A stretch of DNA of 64,000 bases from Dehalococcoidales bacterium (GCA_016783135.1 JADHXC010000001.1:1-64000); one strand, 5' to 3'; shown: positions 9,821 to 19,532, numbered from the stretch's first letter. The notes: a model not told the origin generated them from the sequence alone. Numbers and translations are program-made.

Positions 9821-9864
9821 GCTGTACCCCGTGGAATACCGGAAGCTCGTAAGGTGGTGGAACC

Positions 9865-10233
9865 CTAGGTCTGTTTCCGGGGTGTTTCCTTGGCGGTTCT
9901 TTTCTCCTTGATACGCGCTTTCTTGGCGCTGAGTCCGCGAAGGTAATACAGCTTTGCCCGGCGTACCTTGCCATGCCGCATTACCTCAACCTTCTCTACC
10001 ATAGGAGAATGGAGAGGAAAGGTGCGCTCGACGCCCACTCCGTAGGCGACACGCCTAACCGTGAAGCTGGAACCAGGCCCACTATTACGGAGCCTTATTA
10101 CCACTCCCTGGAAGACCTGGATGCGTTCTTTTTCCCCCTCGACAACCCTGTTACTGACTTTCACGGTGTCACCCGGGGCCAGTGTGGGGATGTTGGGGTT
10201 CGGTTTGACATCAACTAGCGTGCTAGCGTCCAT
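9865..10233 (-). CDS. rplS: 50S ribosomal protein L19
   Basis: A ribosomal large-subunit protein near the 30S-50S interface. The core is recognisable: [48 protein letters not shown] and [12 protein letters not shown]. The start is set at ATG 10233, preceded by AGGAG 9 bases upstream, giving 122 residues; the open frame extends further but would overlap trmD. A basic Lys/Arg tail follows the conserved domain. It lies 17 bp after trmD, the usual bacterial trmD-rplS arrangement. Confidence 0.96.
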   Translation of the reverse strand: MDASTLVDVKPNPNIPTLAPGDTVKVSNRVVEGEKERIQVFQGVVIRLRNSGPGSSFTVRRVAYGVGVERTFPLHSPMVEKVEVMRHGKVRRAKLYYLRGLSAKKARIKEKRTAKETPRKQT

Positions 10234-10250
10234 TTGATAAACTCCTGTAT

Positions 10251-10997
10251 CTAGTGAGGCTGCTTTAACCTCTCGATTAGCTCTTCGTCCCGTACACATA
10301 GCTCTGCCCGGTCGAGCAGGTCCGGGCGGCGTTCCAGTGTTCGTATGATGGACTGCTCATGCCGCCAGCCGGCGATTCGGGAGTGGTCCCCGGAAACCAG
10401 CACGTCGGGCACAGACCAGCCGCGGAACACCGGCGGGCGAGTATAGTGCGGGTACTCCAGCAGTCCGGCGGTATGTGAATCATCCTCTGAAGAATCCTCG
10501 GAACCCAGAACACCGGGCAGCAGCCGGACAACTGCGTCTACCACCACCATGGCAGCCAGTTCACCACCACCGATAACGTAATCCCCGATGCTTATTTCCT
10601 CGGTGACCAGGTGTTCGCGGACCCTTTCGTCTACCCCCTCATAGCGACCGCAGAGCAGTATCAGGCGCGGGTGTTCCGAGAGCTTCCGGGCTATCTGCTG
10701 AGAGAAGGGATGTCCCTGCGGCGTGAGCAGTACCACCGGGGTTTCTGCTTTTTCCCGGGTAGACCAGTCGACTTGCAGGGCTTCCACTGCCTCAAAGATA
10801 GGCTCCGGCTTGAGTATCATGCCTGCCCCGCCGCCATAGGGATAGTCATCGACGGTGCGGTGCCGGTCATGGGTATACTCGCGGATATTGTGCAGTTCCA
10901 CGCTGACCAGCCCACGGGAAACCGCGCGCTGGAATAGCCCGGTGCTGAACGGGCCCTGAAACATCTCAGGAAACAGGGTCAGAATGTCGATTTGCAT
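10251..10997 (-). CDS. trmD: tRNA (guanine-37-N1)-methyltransferase
   Basis: Methylates G37 next to the anticodon using SAM, which prevents +1 frameshifting. The deep trefoil-knot SAM site is clear in [12 protein letters not shown] and [14 protein letters not shown]. The start is ATG 10997 ([13 protein letters not shown], the standard family N-terminus); upstream in-frame codons are not conserved. 248 residues is a normal length. It is first in the minus-strand run with rplS, priA and def. rimM and rpsP, often next to it, are not in this window. Confidence 0.96.
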   Translation of the reverse strand: MQIDILTLFPEMFQGPFSTGLFQRAVSRGLVSVELHNIREYTHDRHRTVDDYPYGGGAGMILKPEPIFEAVEALQVDWSTREKAETPVVLLTPQGHPFSQQIARKLSEHPRLILLCGRYEGVDERVREHLVTEEISIGDYVIGGGELAAMVVVDAVVRLLPGVLGSEDSSEDDSHTAGLLEYPHYTRPPVFRGWSVPDVLVSGDHSRIAGWRHEQSIIRTLERRPDLLDRAELCVRDEELIERLKQPH

Positions 10998-11421
10998 CAC
11001 GATAGCTCTCTTGCTGCGCCGGCTCCTACGAAACCGTTGCGGGTGCAAAATCACCGTGCCGGTGTCTTCATCCGGAGTTCAGCGCAGAAGGGTATACAAA
11101 ATAATATTGTAGCACAGGTGACGTGGAGAAAGGAAATGGGGGGGCTCAGACGTCCGCTACATTAGCGACACTCCACACAGGCAGAAAAATAACCCTCACT
11201 GTAGAGAGTGGGTCGTTGGGTAGTGACCACGACACCTCACTCTGTTGTGTCACTCTTCTGCCTGAACGGAAGATGCCCTGATGTGAGGAATAACTTCCAG
11301 TAGATGTTACGACTACTTGTGTCCGCCCTGTCATTTGGGTAGAATGGGGTGTTGGGGAGAGACCCGTCGGGACCACTCTATCTCTCCGACGGCACTATCA
11401 CTACCATATCGTGGATAGAAC
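10998..11421. other. Divergent intergenic region between trmD and sucC
   Basis: About 420 bp with no convincing gene. It must hold promoters for both directions. An AT-rich patch at 11095-11112 is a candidate -10 area for trmD. A short hairpin (CCCTCACT...AGTGGG) lies near 11191-11210. The motif CTTCTGCCTGAACG at 11254-11267 recurs nearly unchanged at 31684-31697. Confidence 0.4.
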
Positions 11422-12561
11422 ATGAAGCTTCTGGAATTTGAAGCCAAGACAGTACTGAAGGAATACGGGATACCGGTACCTCGAGGTAGAGTCGCCGCTA
11501 CTCCCGATGAAGTGGAGCTGGCTGCCCGTGAGATTGGCGGACCGGTCATACTGAAGGCGCAGATACCGGTATCAGGCAGGGGTAAGGCTGGCGGTATACT
11601 CTTCGCCGATGACCCTGCCGGAGCCAGAAAGATGGCTTCCGGACTGCTTGGCAGTACCATAAAGGAAAGCCTGGTAAACACGCTGCTGGTCGAGGAAGCA
11701 CTGAAAGTTGATAAGGAATACTATCTGTCTGTGACTATTGACCGCGTGGCGAAGAGTTACGTGGTCCTGGCGTCCGTTGAGGGTGGGGTGGATATAGAAC
11801 AGGTTGCCCTGGCGTCCCCGGAGAAAGTCTCAAGGTACTGGACAGACCCGCTCTCCGGTCTTGGTGAGGAGCAGGCAAGGGAGATACTGGCACGGTTCGA
11901 CCTGAGCGATGACACTGCGGCAGAACTTGCCTCCATGCTCACAATACTGTTCTCGGCGGTCATGGACAAGGATGCCGAGCTTGTGGAGCTTAACCCTCTG
12001 GTCAGGACAACTTCCGGGACATTTGTAGCTGTCGATGCCCGGATGATAATCGACGATAACGCTCTTTTCCGGCACGAAGAATTCGCTGACAGGAGCCTCT
12101 CAAGGGATGATGAGACACCCCTGGAGCTCGAGGCAAGAAAGCAAAACCTTGCGTATGTAGACCTGCCGGGTAGTACCGGCGTTATCGGCAACGGTGCCGG
12201 TCTGGTGATGGCTACCGTAGACTTGGTGCACCACTTCGGTGGTAGTCCGGCCAACTTCCTCGATATCGGCGGGGGTGGTAGTGTTGACACAAACAGACGA
12301 GGTCTGCTGTTGGTGCTTTCCAAGCCCGAAGTAAAGGGGGTAGTGGTCAATATCTTTGGCGGGATTACCAGGTGTGACTTTGTTGCTCAGGCTGTCATTG
12401 AAGCAATAGAAGAATCCGGGACAGTCAAGCCGATTGCGGTGAGTATGATGGGTACTAACGAAGCTGAAGGAAAGCGGATGCTGGATGAAGCTGGAGTGAT
12501 GAACTTTCCGAATATGGAGGAGGCAGTACAGGGGCTCCTGAGAGTGCAGGGCGGACGTTGA
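11422..12561 (+). CDS. sucC: Succinate-CoA ligase (ADP-forming) beta subunit
   Basis: The ATP-grasp beta subunit of a succinyl-CoA synthetase-type acyl-CoA ligase, 379 residues. The N-terminal ATP-grasp part contains [15 protein letters not shown]. The C-terminal CoA-ligase domain contains [10 protein letters not shown] and [12 protein letters not shown], the phosphohistidine-accepting power-helix region. It pairs with the alpha subunit, whose TTG start overlaps this stop. Malate-CoA ligase (MtkA) is very similar and cannot be excluded, but no serine-cycle genes lie nearby. No strong ribosome site precedes ATG 11422. Confidence 0.93.
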   Translation: MKLLEFEAKTVLKEYGIPVPRGRVAATPDEVELAAREIGGPVILKAQIPVSGRGKAGGILFADDPAGARKMASGLLGSTIKESLVNTLLVEEALKVDKEYYLSVTIDRVAKSYVVLASVEGGVDIEQVALASPEKVSRYWTDPLSGLGEEQAREILARFDLSDDTAAELASMLTILFSAVMDKDAELVELNPLVRTTSGTFVAVDARMIIDDNALFRHEEFADRSLSRDDETPLELEARKQNLAYVDLPGSTGVIGNGAGLVMATVDLVHHFGGSPANFLDIGGGGSVDTNRRGLLLVLSKPEVKGVVVNIFGGITRCDFVAQAVIEAIEESGTVKPIAVSMMGTNEAEGKRMLDEAGVMNFPNMEEAVQGLLRVQGGR

Positions 12562-13427
12562 GTATAATAGTCGACCAGGGCACAAGGGTCATTGTACAGG
12601 GCATCACCGGACGGGAAGGCAGGTTTCACACTGCTTCTATGCTGCAATACGGAACCAATATTGTAGCCGGAGTTACTCCCGGAAAAGGTGGCGAAGAGGT
12701 AGAGGGTGTGCCCGTCTATGATACGGCTGCCGAAGCCGTCGCCCGTCACCAGGCAAATACGTCCATCATGTTTGTACCGGCACGCTTTGCGCGAAGTGCT
12801 ATCCTGGAAGCGGTTGACGCCGGCTTGAGCACGATTGTAGCTATCACGGAAGGTGTTGCCCACAAAGACGCAATCGAAGGTATGGCACGGGCTAAACAAC
12901 GAGGCGATACAATCGTTATTGGTCCTAACTGCCCCGGGGTGATAAGCCCGTCAAAGAAGACCAAGGTGGGTATCATGCCCAACCACATCTTCAAGGCCGG
13001 AAGAGTGGGTATTGTCTCGCGGAGTGGTTCTCTTACCTACGAGATTGCCTGGCATACCACCCGGGCCGGACTGGGCCAGAGCACCTGTGTCGGTATAGGC
13101 GGTGATGCAATCATAGGGTTGGACTTCGTCGGTGCCCTCAAGATGTTTCGGGATGACGATGAGACTGAGGGCGTGGTGTTGATTGGAGAGATAGGTGGTA
13201 ACGCCGAGGAAACCGCGGCCGCCTACATTGCTGAGACCGGCTATCCCAAGCCGGTAGTGGCCTATATTGCCGGCAGGATGGCTCCGCCCGGGAAGCGTAT
13301 GGGACATGCCGGGGCGATAATCATGGGAGAGATGGGGACGGCCAGGTCCAAGATGGACGCCTTCGCTGCTGCTTCCGTGCCAGTGGCGGACAGGCCCAGC
13401 CAGATTGTCGGACTGCTCAGGGTGTGA
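12558..13427 (+). CDS. sucD: Succinate-CoA ligase alpha subunit
   Basis: The CoA-binding subunit that carries the transient phosphohistidine. A Rossmann CoA-binding domain (residues about 1-125; [12 protein letters not shown]) is followed by the ligase domain with the active-site His in MGHAGAII (about residue 250). Length is 289 residues. The TTG start at 12558 overlaps the sucC stop by 4 bases, which points to translational coupling and a 1:1 complex. Confidence 0.94.
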   Translation: MSIIVDQGTRVIVQGITGREGRFHTASMLQYGTNIVAGVTPGKGGEEVEGVPVYDTAAEAVARHQANTSIMFVPARFARSAILEAVDAGLSTIVAITEGVAHKDAIEGMARAKQRGDTIVIGPNCPGVISPSKKTKVGIMPNHIFKAGRVGIVSRSGSLTYEIAWHTTRAGLGQSTCVGIGGDAIIGLDFVGALKMFRDDDETEGVVLIGEIGGNAEETAAAYIAETGYPKPVVAYIAGRMAPPGKRMGHAGAIIMGEMGTARSKMDAFAAASVPVADRPSQIVGLLRV

Positions 13428-13744
13428 ACCATTCTTCCCTGTGGCGAATCACGTATGGGTGAATGGTAGACCAGAGGACAAACCCCCTTACTATGGCTGA
13501 TATACCTGTTCGGGCCTTATCCGGAAGTATCTCTTTGTGGAGCACTGTCGCCAGAAGTGAACAAGCCCGGAGGACGCCCCGGGCTTGTTCAACAGGAGAT
13601 GATGAAGAAAATTGTATGGCATTACCAGAATACACTGTCGGGGTAAAAATCAGGTAAAGATTATTCCGTTCCGGTTACAACCAGGTTACGAAAAGGTTGT
13701 CGGATAGTAACAGGCTTTCTTACCGCTTTGACGGTGGTTACTCT
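13428..13744. other. Convergent intergenic region after sucD
   Basis: About 317 bp between two convergent genes. The only clear structure is the hairpin at 13559-13590. A 64-codon open frame (13463-13657) runs through the hairpin and has no recognisable features; I do not call it a gene. Confidence 0.4.
13559..13590. terminator. Perfect 12-bp hairpin, possible bidirectional terminator
   Basis: GAACAAGCCCGG and CCGGGCTTGTTC form an uninterrupted 12-bp stem with an 8-base loop, between the convergent sucCD and enoyl-CoA hydratase genes. No T-run follows on either strand, so an intrinsic terminator is plausible by position but not by tail. Confidence 0.4.
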
Positions 13745-14554
13745 CTACTTTCCCTTCCAGACCGGAGGTCTCTTCTCAAGGAAGGACTGGATACCCTCTT
13801 TGCAGTCTTCAGATTGAGTTGCTTCACGGAAACGCTTACTGTTCTCACCCATGAAAACACTGGGCGGCCATTCAAGTGAGCCGTAAGTGAGTTCCTTTAT
13901 TCCCTTGATTGCCAGTGGTGCTCCACGTGTGATTTTGGCCGCCATCTCTTTAGCTGCTGGCATAAGTTGCTCTGGCGGTACCACCATGCTCACCAGACCT
14001 ATCCTCTCTGCTTCACGGGCATCGATTATCTCACCGGAGTACATCAGCTCCAGCGCTTTGCTCAGCCCGACGATTCCTGGTAATAGGTAGGGTCCAGCAC
14101 CGGTATCAGGAGTAATACCTCTCAATGGAAAGACCCAACCGAAACGGGCGTTCTCAGAGGCGATACGGATATCGCACTGGGCCGTCCACTCGGCTCCCAT
14201 GCCAACAGCAGCACCGTTTACGGCGGCAATGGTGGGTTTGGGAATGCGGGTAAAGGTCCACATCGGCAGGGGGCTCTCGGGCAGGTCTACCTTCTTAATC
14301 TTCTTTGCCCGCTCGGCGGCAGCCTGAACTTGGTCCCGCGCCAGGCCGGTACTTACGTCAGTGCCTCCGCAGAAGGCACGACCATTTCCAGTGATTATCA
14401 GTGCTCTAACTTCGTTGTCCAGGATAACGTCGTTCAGGATATTCGTCATGTCTGCCAGCATATCATCGGTGATTGCGTTCATCCTCTCCGGACGGTTGAA
14501 TGTGAGGATGCCGATACCGTCTTCCCTGGTGTACAGAATCTTCTGCTCTTCCAT
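13745..14554 (-). CDS. Enoyl-CoA hydratase/isomerase (crotonase) family protein
   Basis: A 269-residue crotonase-fold protein acting on an acyl-CoA thioester. The N-terminal LTFNRPERMNAI and the CoA/oxyanion loop FCGGTDVS (about residue 60) are present, with the second oxyanion segment NGAAVGMGAEW (about 115). The position usually held by the first catalytic Glu is occupied by AEWTAQCD, so Glu120 may serve. Hydratase, isomerase or another crotonase chemistry cannot be told apart. RBS AAGGAG precedes ATG 14554. It is the last gene of the minus-strand methyltransferase run, 50 bp after the MBL gene. Confidence 0.87.
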   Translation of the reverse strand: MEEQKILYTREDGIGILTFNRPERMNAITDDMLADMTNILNDVILDNEVRALIITGNGRAFCGGTDVSTGLARDQVQAAAERAKKIKKVDLPESPLPMWTFTRIPKPTIAAVNGAAVGMGAEWTAQCDIRIASENARFGWVFPLRGITPDTGAGPYLLPGIVGLSKALELMYSGEIIDAREAERIGLVSMVVPPEQLMPAAKEMAAKITRGAPLAIKGIKELTYGSLEWPPSVFMGENSKRFREATQSEDCKEGIQSFLEKRPPVWKGK

Positions 14555-14604
14555 GATGTGCCATCTCCTTACTATTCTATTTCGTACTGCAGTTGAGTGA
14601 CCGG

Positions 14605-15420
14605 CTACTTCTTCAGCACCTCGTAGAGGCGGGCCACGTTCATGCGTTGGAGCATTGGTCCCATTGCCTCATTGCTGGATTCCATCGGATAACGGTCCAG
14701 CAGTGATATCTTATCCTGGGCCTCTTCAAGGGTCATGCCTTTGCTGATGGCGTCACTGACGGCATCAATCCAGGCCTGTATCATGGCCTTCATCTCCGGG
14801 ATGTAGCTCGGAGTGCAGACACTACCATGCCCCGGCACCAGGAAATCGGCTTCCAGTTGGCTTAGTCGGTCCAGGGAATCCAGCCATTGGTAGGGGACCG
14901 CCTGATGTAAGAATGGATGTACTTTGTGGAAGATGTTGTCTGAGGTGAAGACCACACGCTCTTCGGGTATGTAGACCGCTACCTGGTATGGAGTGTGACC
15001 GGGCTGGTTGATAAGCTGGAAGGTGTGGTTGCCGACATAGAGTGTGAGCCGTTCGGAGAGGGTGATTGTCGGCGGATGATAGCTGAACCCTTCCAGCAGG
15101 GGCAGGTTCTCCGGGGCCGTCTGCTGGAGACGCTCTTTCAACTGGTCTATCGAGGAAGCCAGTATCGCCTCTCTGGTGCCTTCGTGGGCAATCACGGTGC
15201 CTTCGAAGAAGTGATTGCCGGTGAAGTGGTCGCCATGCGGTTCGGTGTTAATCAGGTAACGGACCGGGCCGTGCCTGGCGATTTCCTCCCGCCACTTCAC
15301 CGCATCAACCGGCATCTGCGGTGTGTCTATCATCACCACGCCATCGCTGGTGACGACAAAACCGGGGTTGCACCCCCGGAACCCGGTCTCGGCATAGATA
15401 TTATCGGTTACCTTCTGCAT
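14605..15420 (-). CDS. MBL-fold metallo-hydrolase with altered metal motif
   Basis: A 271-residue metallo-beta-lactamase-fold protein. The canonical HxHxDH motif reads EPHGDH (in LINTEPHGDHFTGN, about residue 60), so the first His is Glu. Later ligands are present: VPGHGS (about residue 196) and a preceding His in NQPGHTPYQ. It could be a hydrolase of a thioester or lactone or an altered one-metal enzyme; function is unknown. A strong RBS AAGGAGGAG precedes ATG 15420. The gene starts only 27 bp after the TAG that ends the extended URO-D frame, as expected for one operon. Confidence 0.82.
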   Translation of the reverse strand: MQKVTDNIYAETGFRGCNPGFVVTSDGVVMIDTPQMPVDAVKWREEIARHGPVRYLINTEPHGDHFTGNHFFEGTVIAHEGTREAILASSIDQLKERLQQTAPENLPLLEGFSYHPPTITLSERLTLYVGNHTFQLINQPGHTPYQVAVYIPEERVVFTSDNIFHKVHPFLHQAVPYQWLDSLDRLSQLEADFLVPGHGSVCTPSYIPEMKAMIQAWIDAVSDAISKGMTLEEAQDKISLLDRYPMESSNEAMGPMLQRMNVARLYEVLKK

Positions 15421-15447
15421 CTTCTCCTCCTTATGAAGTGGACGTGT

Positions 15448-16617
15448 CTACCATCCGGTTGGCCGGTAGTTCTTTGCTGTATCAACCAGGACCTTTAGAT
15501 TCTCAAACTGAGCATCTACGGGCACTCCTCAGCCAACTCCCATCATGAAGCCACCGCCTTCCGCTACCACATCGATGAGTTTCTTGCAGTATTCCTCTAC
15601 CTCGTCACACGTACCTAGAGACAGCAAGGAAGGAGATACATCGCCCACTATGCACATATGGCCTCTGAGTATCTCCTTGGCCTTGAAGATATCCGTCTTG
15701 CTATCCAGCTGGATGAAACACTTACCCTGCGGCAGTTCCTTGAGGTAGGGCATATTCAGTGTCCAGTCGGAATCAAAGTGAAGGATGGGCGTGATTCCCT
15801 CGGCAATAAAGGCCTCGACCATTTTCTTCATATAGGGGAACTCGAAGCGTTCGAAAATATTCAACGGGTATATGAAGCCTCCGCCGCGTTCAAGAATCAG
15901 TTGCCGGGTGGGAATCCCGTAGGGGCTGGATATCTCGGAAGCCCTGGTGTCTGCGATGGCTATCTCAATAAGGTCGTCAATCATTGCGTCCATGACGGCC
16001 TCTACTTTGTCCGGTATGCGATGAAGGTCCATGGTGAATTTCATCATGGTGCGGCTACAGGACAGCATCATCAAGGGTGTGAAAACGTTGCCCCCGATGT
16101 ATGTGGGGATACCTTTATCCTGCCAGGCTTGAGTACCCTTCTTACCTGCTTCCAGCTCCCTTATCTCCCGGGTCTCGATACGGGTATGGTATCCCTCCGG
16201 TTCCCAGCCACGGAAATGGGGGTAGAAGTCGTATATGAAGTTCTTCCAGCCGGTATCGATGATGCGGTCGTAGTCCTGCTCGGTCAGGGTCTCCGTCTCG
16301 TCCCACTGAATTATCTCATCTTCTCCGATATCCCTGCCGGGTACCTTAACCTTCATGGGGGCTTCTACCAGGTCGCGTACCCGGGTGGTATTACCGCCAC
16401 TATTGACTACGTCCCAGCCCCCCAGTTCTTCAAAGACCTCGCGCATTGCCCGCGTGCCCAGCGTTCTGTCGCGGAAGTACTCTCCCTGGGTGATACCCTT
16501 GTAGCGACAGGGAAACTTGTAGTCCATGGCCAGTGATATCGGGACCCGGTCCCCTTTTTCACAATTAATGGCGGCACGTACTCTTGCTAACCTGCTGTCT
16601 ATGGTATCTTCTGCCAC
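15448..16617 (-). CDS. URO-D family corrinoid methyltransferase, candidate selenoprotein (in-frame TGA at 15529-15531)
   Basis: A member of the uroporphyrinogen-decarboxylase/MtaA superfamily, whose non-haem members move methyl groups to or from corrinoid proteins or CoM-like thiols. The standard frame ends at TGA 15529-15531 after 362 codons (GGFMMGVG). Translation past the TGA gives 26 more codons ending at TAG 15448: GVPVDAQFEN...TAKNYRP. These align without gaps with the end of the neighbouring paralogue (GCTVAADCTYDN...TGRNYYP), and the TGA falls exactly on the paralogue's Cys. In MtaA-type enzymes the equivalent Cys is a zinc ligand. A hairpin with a GUU loop follows the TGA, as expected of a bacterial SECIS. 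Alternatives are a recent nonsense mutation or a sequencing error. HFDSDW replaces the HxCG metal motif of MtaA. Confidence 0.75.
15496..15518 (-). promoter_or_regulatory. Candidate bacterial SECIS hairpin
   Basis: In RNA sense the stem is UAGAU, G, CUCA, then a GUU loop, then UGAG, A, AUCUA: nine base pairs with one G-A mismatch. It begins 10 nt after the TGA at 15529-15531, and the loop G is 20 nt downstream of it. Bacterial SECIS elements have an apical loop beginning with G or GU roughly 16-37 nt after the UGA. The fit is by eye; no folding was computed. Confidence 0.5.
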
Positions 16618-16663
16618 TGTAGTTGCCTCTCTTCTTCAGACTGTCCTGCTATCAGCAGCAGGG

Positions 16664-17809
16664 CTAGCCGTGAGGATAGTAGTTCCTGCCGGTATCAACC
16701 ATTGCCTTGAAGTTATCATATGTGCAATCGGCGGCCACCGTACACCCGGAACTGAGGATGAAGCCGGTGTCCTTGCCGACGACATCGATGAGCTGTTTAC
16801 AGTACTCCTCCATCTCTCCGGGAGTGCCAAGAGCCTGCAGTCCTGCCGGTACGTCTCCGGCGATACACATGTGGTCCTTCAGTATCTCCTTAGCCTTGAA
16901 GATGTCCGTCTTGCTATCAAGTTCGCAGATGCACATCCTGGCGGGGAGGTCAAGGAGGTAGGGGAGGTTGAGAGTCCAGTCCTGGTCAAAGTGGAGGTCG
17001 ACAATCATTCCTTCAGCGACGAAAGCCTCGACCATCTTCTTTACATAAGGATATTCAAAACGCTCAAACACCTTGAGAGGGAAGTAGAAGCAGCCGCCCC
17101 TCTCCAGTACCAGGAATGCCCCCGGTACCCCCGTAAGCCTGGCTACTTCTATCGTACTCTCGATGAGGTCATCAACCATGGCATCCATAACCGCTTCTAC
17201 CTTGTCCGGAATCCGGTGGATGTCAAGGGCGAAGGCAGTCATTGACCGCGACGTGGAAAGCGCCATCAGTGGCGAGTTTACCGAGGCACCGACCAGTGTC
17301 GGCAGACCCCGTTCTTCCCAGGTGGCAATCTCTTTCCGGTACTGGGCAATCTGGCGCTCCGCCCAGGCGATTGATTTCTCAAGAGGGAATGGACTGGTCC
17401 TCTCACGGACTTCATCTGCCCATTTCCGGTAGCCGATTTCAATAATGCGGTCATAGTCCTCAATTGTCATCGATTCAGTCTCGATATACTGCGGTGGGGA
17501 ATCTGCGGGAAGCCCCTTGCCCGGGTATATCATCCTCCCCGTCCGACCGGCCGCCGGGTGCCCGGGGTTAGGACTCTGGCTGTAGCCTGGAAGGATGAAG
17601 CCGTCCCAGCCCCCGACATCATCGAACAGGTCTACCATCGCCGGCCAGCCTTTACCACGATAATCGGCAAAGGCTTCAGCGAGAGTCAGACCCTTATGAC
17701 GGGCGGGAAACATGACATCCAGAAGCGGGGCCACCGGTACCCGGTCGTATGGCTCCAGCTTGACCGCTGCCCATATCCTCTCCCTGGGGGTCATCGTCTC
17801 TTTTACCAT
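16664..17809 (-). CDS. URO-D family corrinoid methyltransferase
   Basis: A 381-residue paralogue of the adjacent URO-D protein, with the same order of motifs: TPRERIWAAVKLEPYDRVP at the N-terminus, LHFDQDWTLNLP near residue 270, and the C-terminal SSGCTVAADC with the conserved Cys at the position where the neighbour has TGA. Family knowledge suggests methyl transfer between a methylated substrate or folate system and a corrinoid protein. ATG 17809 directly abuts the corrinoid-protein stop, so the two are translationally coupled. The pair may act on different substrates or form a heteromer. Confidence 0.85.
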   Translation of the reverse strand: MVKETMTPRERIWAAVKLEPYDRVPVAPLLDVMFPARHKGLTLAEAFADYRGKGWPAMVDLFDDVGGWDGFILPGYSQSPNPGHPAAGRTGRMIYPGKGLPADSPPQYIETESMTIEDYDRIIEIGYRKWADEVRERTSPFPLEKSIAWAERQIAQYRKEIATWEERGLPTLVGASVNSPLMALSTSRSMTAFALDIHRIPDKVEAVMDAMVDDLIESTIEVARLTGVPGAFLVLERGGCFYFPLKVFERFEYPYVKKMVEAFVAEGMIVDLHFDQDWTLNLPYLLDLPARMCICELDSKTDIFKAKEILKDHMCIAGDVPAGLQALGTPGEMEEYCKQLIDVVGKDTGFILSSGCTVAADCTYDNFKAMVDTGRNYYPHG

Positions 17810-18425
17810 CTACTTCATCTCCTCGATGAAACGCTTGCAGATTTCCACTCCCTCTATGCCGTCATCGGTGAAGGCATCGGCCCCGGTGTGCCTTCGGACA
17901 AGCTCGGTGACGACGCCACCGCCAACGATTGTCCTGACCCTGTCACGTAATCCCGCTGCCTTGACCGCCTCTACCGTCTGCTTCATTGAATCGAAAGACG
18001 GAGTCAGCAGTCCGGACATTCCCAGGATAGGGGCGCCGGTCTCAATCAGCTTGTCGACAAGTGCCTGAGGCTCGACGTCTATCCCCAGGTCATACACCTC
18101 GACCCCGGCCCCTTTCAGGAGTACGGCAACGATATCCTTGCCGATATTGTGAATATCACCTTTTACCGTAGCGAGGACAATCCTGGCCCTGTGGTCGGCC
18201 TCTGCACCAGCCTGGAGGTGCGGCTCGATGAGCTTCATCGATTCCTTGAATATCTCCCCGGAGACAATGAGTTCGCTGAGGAAATAATCTCCACTCTTGT
18301 ACCGTTCCCCGACGGCATTCGTTGAGAATCGATAGCGGGTCGGTACCGGCATCGAGTTGCTCGCGGACCAGTCGGTATACTTCTTCCTCGCTCAGTTCCG
18401 CCAACATATCAGCTATTCCTGCCAT
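17810..18425 (-). pseudogene. Corrinoid (methyl-cobalamin) protein, frameshifted
   Basis: A methyltransferase cognate corrinoid protein (MtaC/MtbC type), broken by a frameshift near 18315-18325. The N-terminal cap reads from ATG 18425 (MAGIADMLAELSEEEVY...DPLSILNEC). The rest reads in another frame (NAVGERYKSGDYFLSELI) through the B12-binding domain with DIHNIGKD, whose His is the lower cobalt ligand, to TAG 17810. Homologues have about six more residues, of the form R-x-G-M-x-x, at the junction. The repeated GCCGT at the junction suggests a 17-bp deletion between short repeats. An internal ATG at 18352 could give a 180-residue product lacking most of the cap domain. An assembly error is possible. 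Confidence 0.75.
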
Positions 18426-18692
18426 TGCTACCTCCTCGATTCTTGCTGGACTGCTGTTTCACATGATAACCCAACTGCGGTCTGAGACACAACCAACCCG
18501 GGGATGTCCCGGTACTCTGGTTCCGTAGCCTGTGTAAGCAGGTTCTGTACCGGGGCGATGTGATTGACAAGGCAGAAGTGATAGTTGATACTGTCTACAA
18601 GTGTAAGGTCGGAAGACGACACAGGCTGGCCAGTCGGCGCGTCGACTGGAAAGCTGGTGATGATATCGTGGGGAAGAAGGAGAGAATAACCT
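18426..18692. other. Divergent intergenic region of the methyltransferase locus
   Basis: About 267 bp between the corrinoid-protein gene and the methyltetrahydrofolate methyltransferase gene. It should carry both promoters, but I see no consensus pair and no riboswitch I recognise; a cobalamin riboswitch was looked for and not found. Confidence 0.4.
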
Positions 18693-19532
18693 ATGCACAC
18701 CATACTATCAAGCGCTACGAGAGAAGTGGTTATCGGTGATGACCAACCAACGGTACTGATTGGCGAGCGCATAAACCCAACAGGTAGAAAGAAACTGGCG
18801 GCGGCACTTGAGACAGGCGATATGGAAGTGCTCCGCCGGGAGGCAGTGGCCCAGGTTGAGGCCGGAGCGGATATACTGGATGTGAACGTCGGTTCGTCCG
18901 GTGTCGATGAAGTGGGTCTGCTGGCACAGGTAGTGCAGGCAGTAGCTGAGACGGTAGACGTCCCTTTGAGCCTGGACAGCGATAACCCAGGGGCACTGGA
19001 AGCTGCTCTCAAGGTGTACCATGGCAAGCCGATTATCAACTCGGTGACGGGCCAGGAGAGTTCACTGGCGGAGGTCCTTCCACTGGTCAAGAGATACGAT
19101 GCGGCCGTAATCGCACTGACGATGGACGACGATGGTATACCGGCGGACCCTGCCCGCCGTGTTGTTATCGCTCACAAGATTATAGAGAGGGCGGAAAGCC
19201 TGGGGATTCCCCGTGAGGACGTGATAATCGATTGCCTGGTGCTAACAGTAGCCACGGAGAGCGATGCCGCTCTGGTAACGCTTGAGGCTGTGCGGCGAGT
19301 AAAAGAGGAACTGGGAGTTAACCAGACCCTGGGGGCGAGCAACATTTCCTACGGCCTTCCGGAACGCAATGTGCTCAACGGTGCCTTTCTGGCGATGGCA
19401 ATCAATGCCGGAGTGACCTGCCCCACGGTCAATGCTGCCCGGGTGCGCCAGGCGGTACTGGCTACAGACCTGCTCCTCGGGCGTGACCGCTATGCCCGGC
19501 GTTATATCAAGGACTATCGCCAGCGACGGTGA
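18693..19532 (+). CDS. Methyltetrahydrofolate:corrinoid methyltransferase (pterin-binding, AcsE/MtgA-like)
   Basis: A TIM-barrel pterin-binding protein of 279 residues. Family motifs are GERINPTG (residues about 24-31), DILDVNVGSSG, LSLDSDNPGALEAAL, INSVTGQESS and GASNISYGLPER, which match AcsE, MtgA and the folate domain of MetH rather than dihydropteroate synthase. The likely reaction moves a methyl group between tetrahydrofolate and the corrinoid protein. It is divergent from the corrinoid-protein/URO-D operon, which makes a complete methyl-transfer route from substrate to folate and on to a Wood-Ljungdahl-type pathway. ATG 18693 follows GGGGAAGAAGGAGAG. Confidence 0.88.
   Translation: MHTILSSATREVVIGDDQPTVLIGERINPTGRKKLAAALETGDMEVLRREAVAQVEAGADILDVNVGSSGVDEVGLLAQVVQAVAETVDVPLSLDSDNPGALEAALKVYHGKPIINSVTGQESSLAEVLPLVKRYDAAVIALTMDDDGIPADPARRVVIAHKIIERAESLGIPREDVIIDCLVLTVATESDAALVTLEAVRRVKEELGVNQTLGASNISYGLPERNVLNGAFLAMAINAGVTCPTVNAARVRQAVLATDLLLGRDRYARRYIKDYRQRR

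Noticed and set aside
15658-16536. A 292-codon plus-strand frame
   Set aside because: Antisense to the URO-D gene with no recognisable motif.
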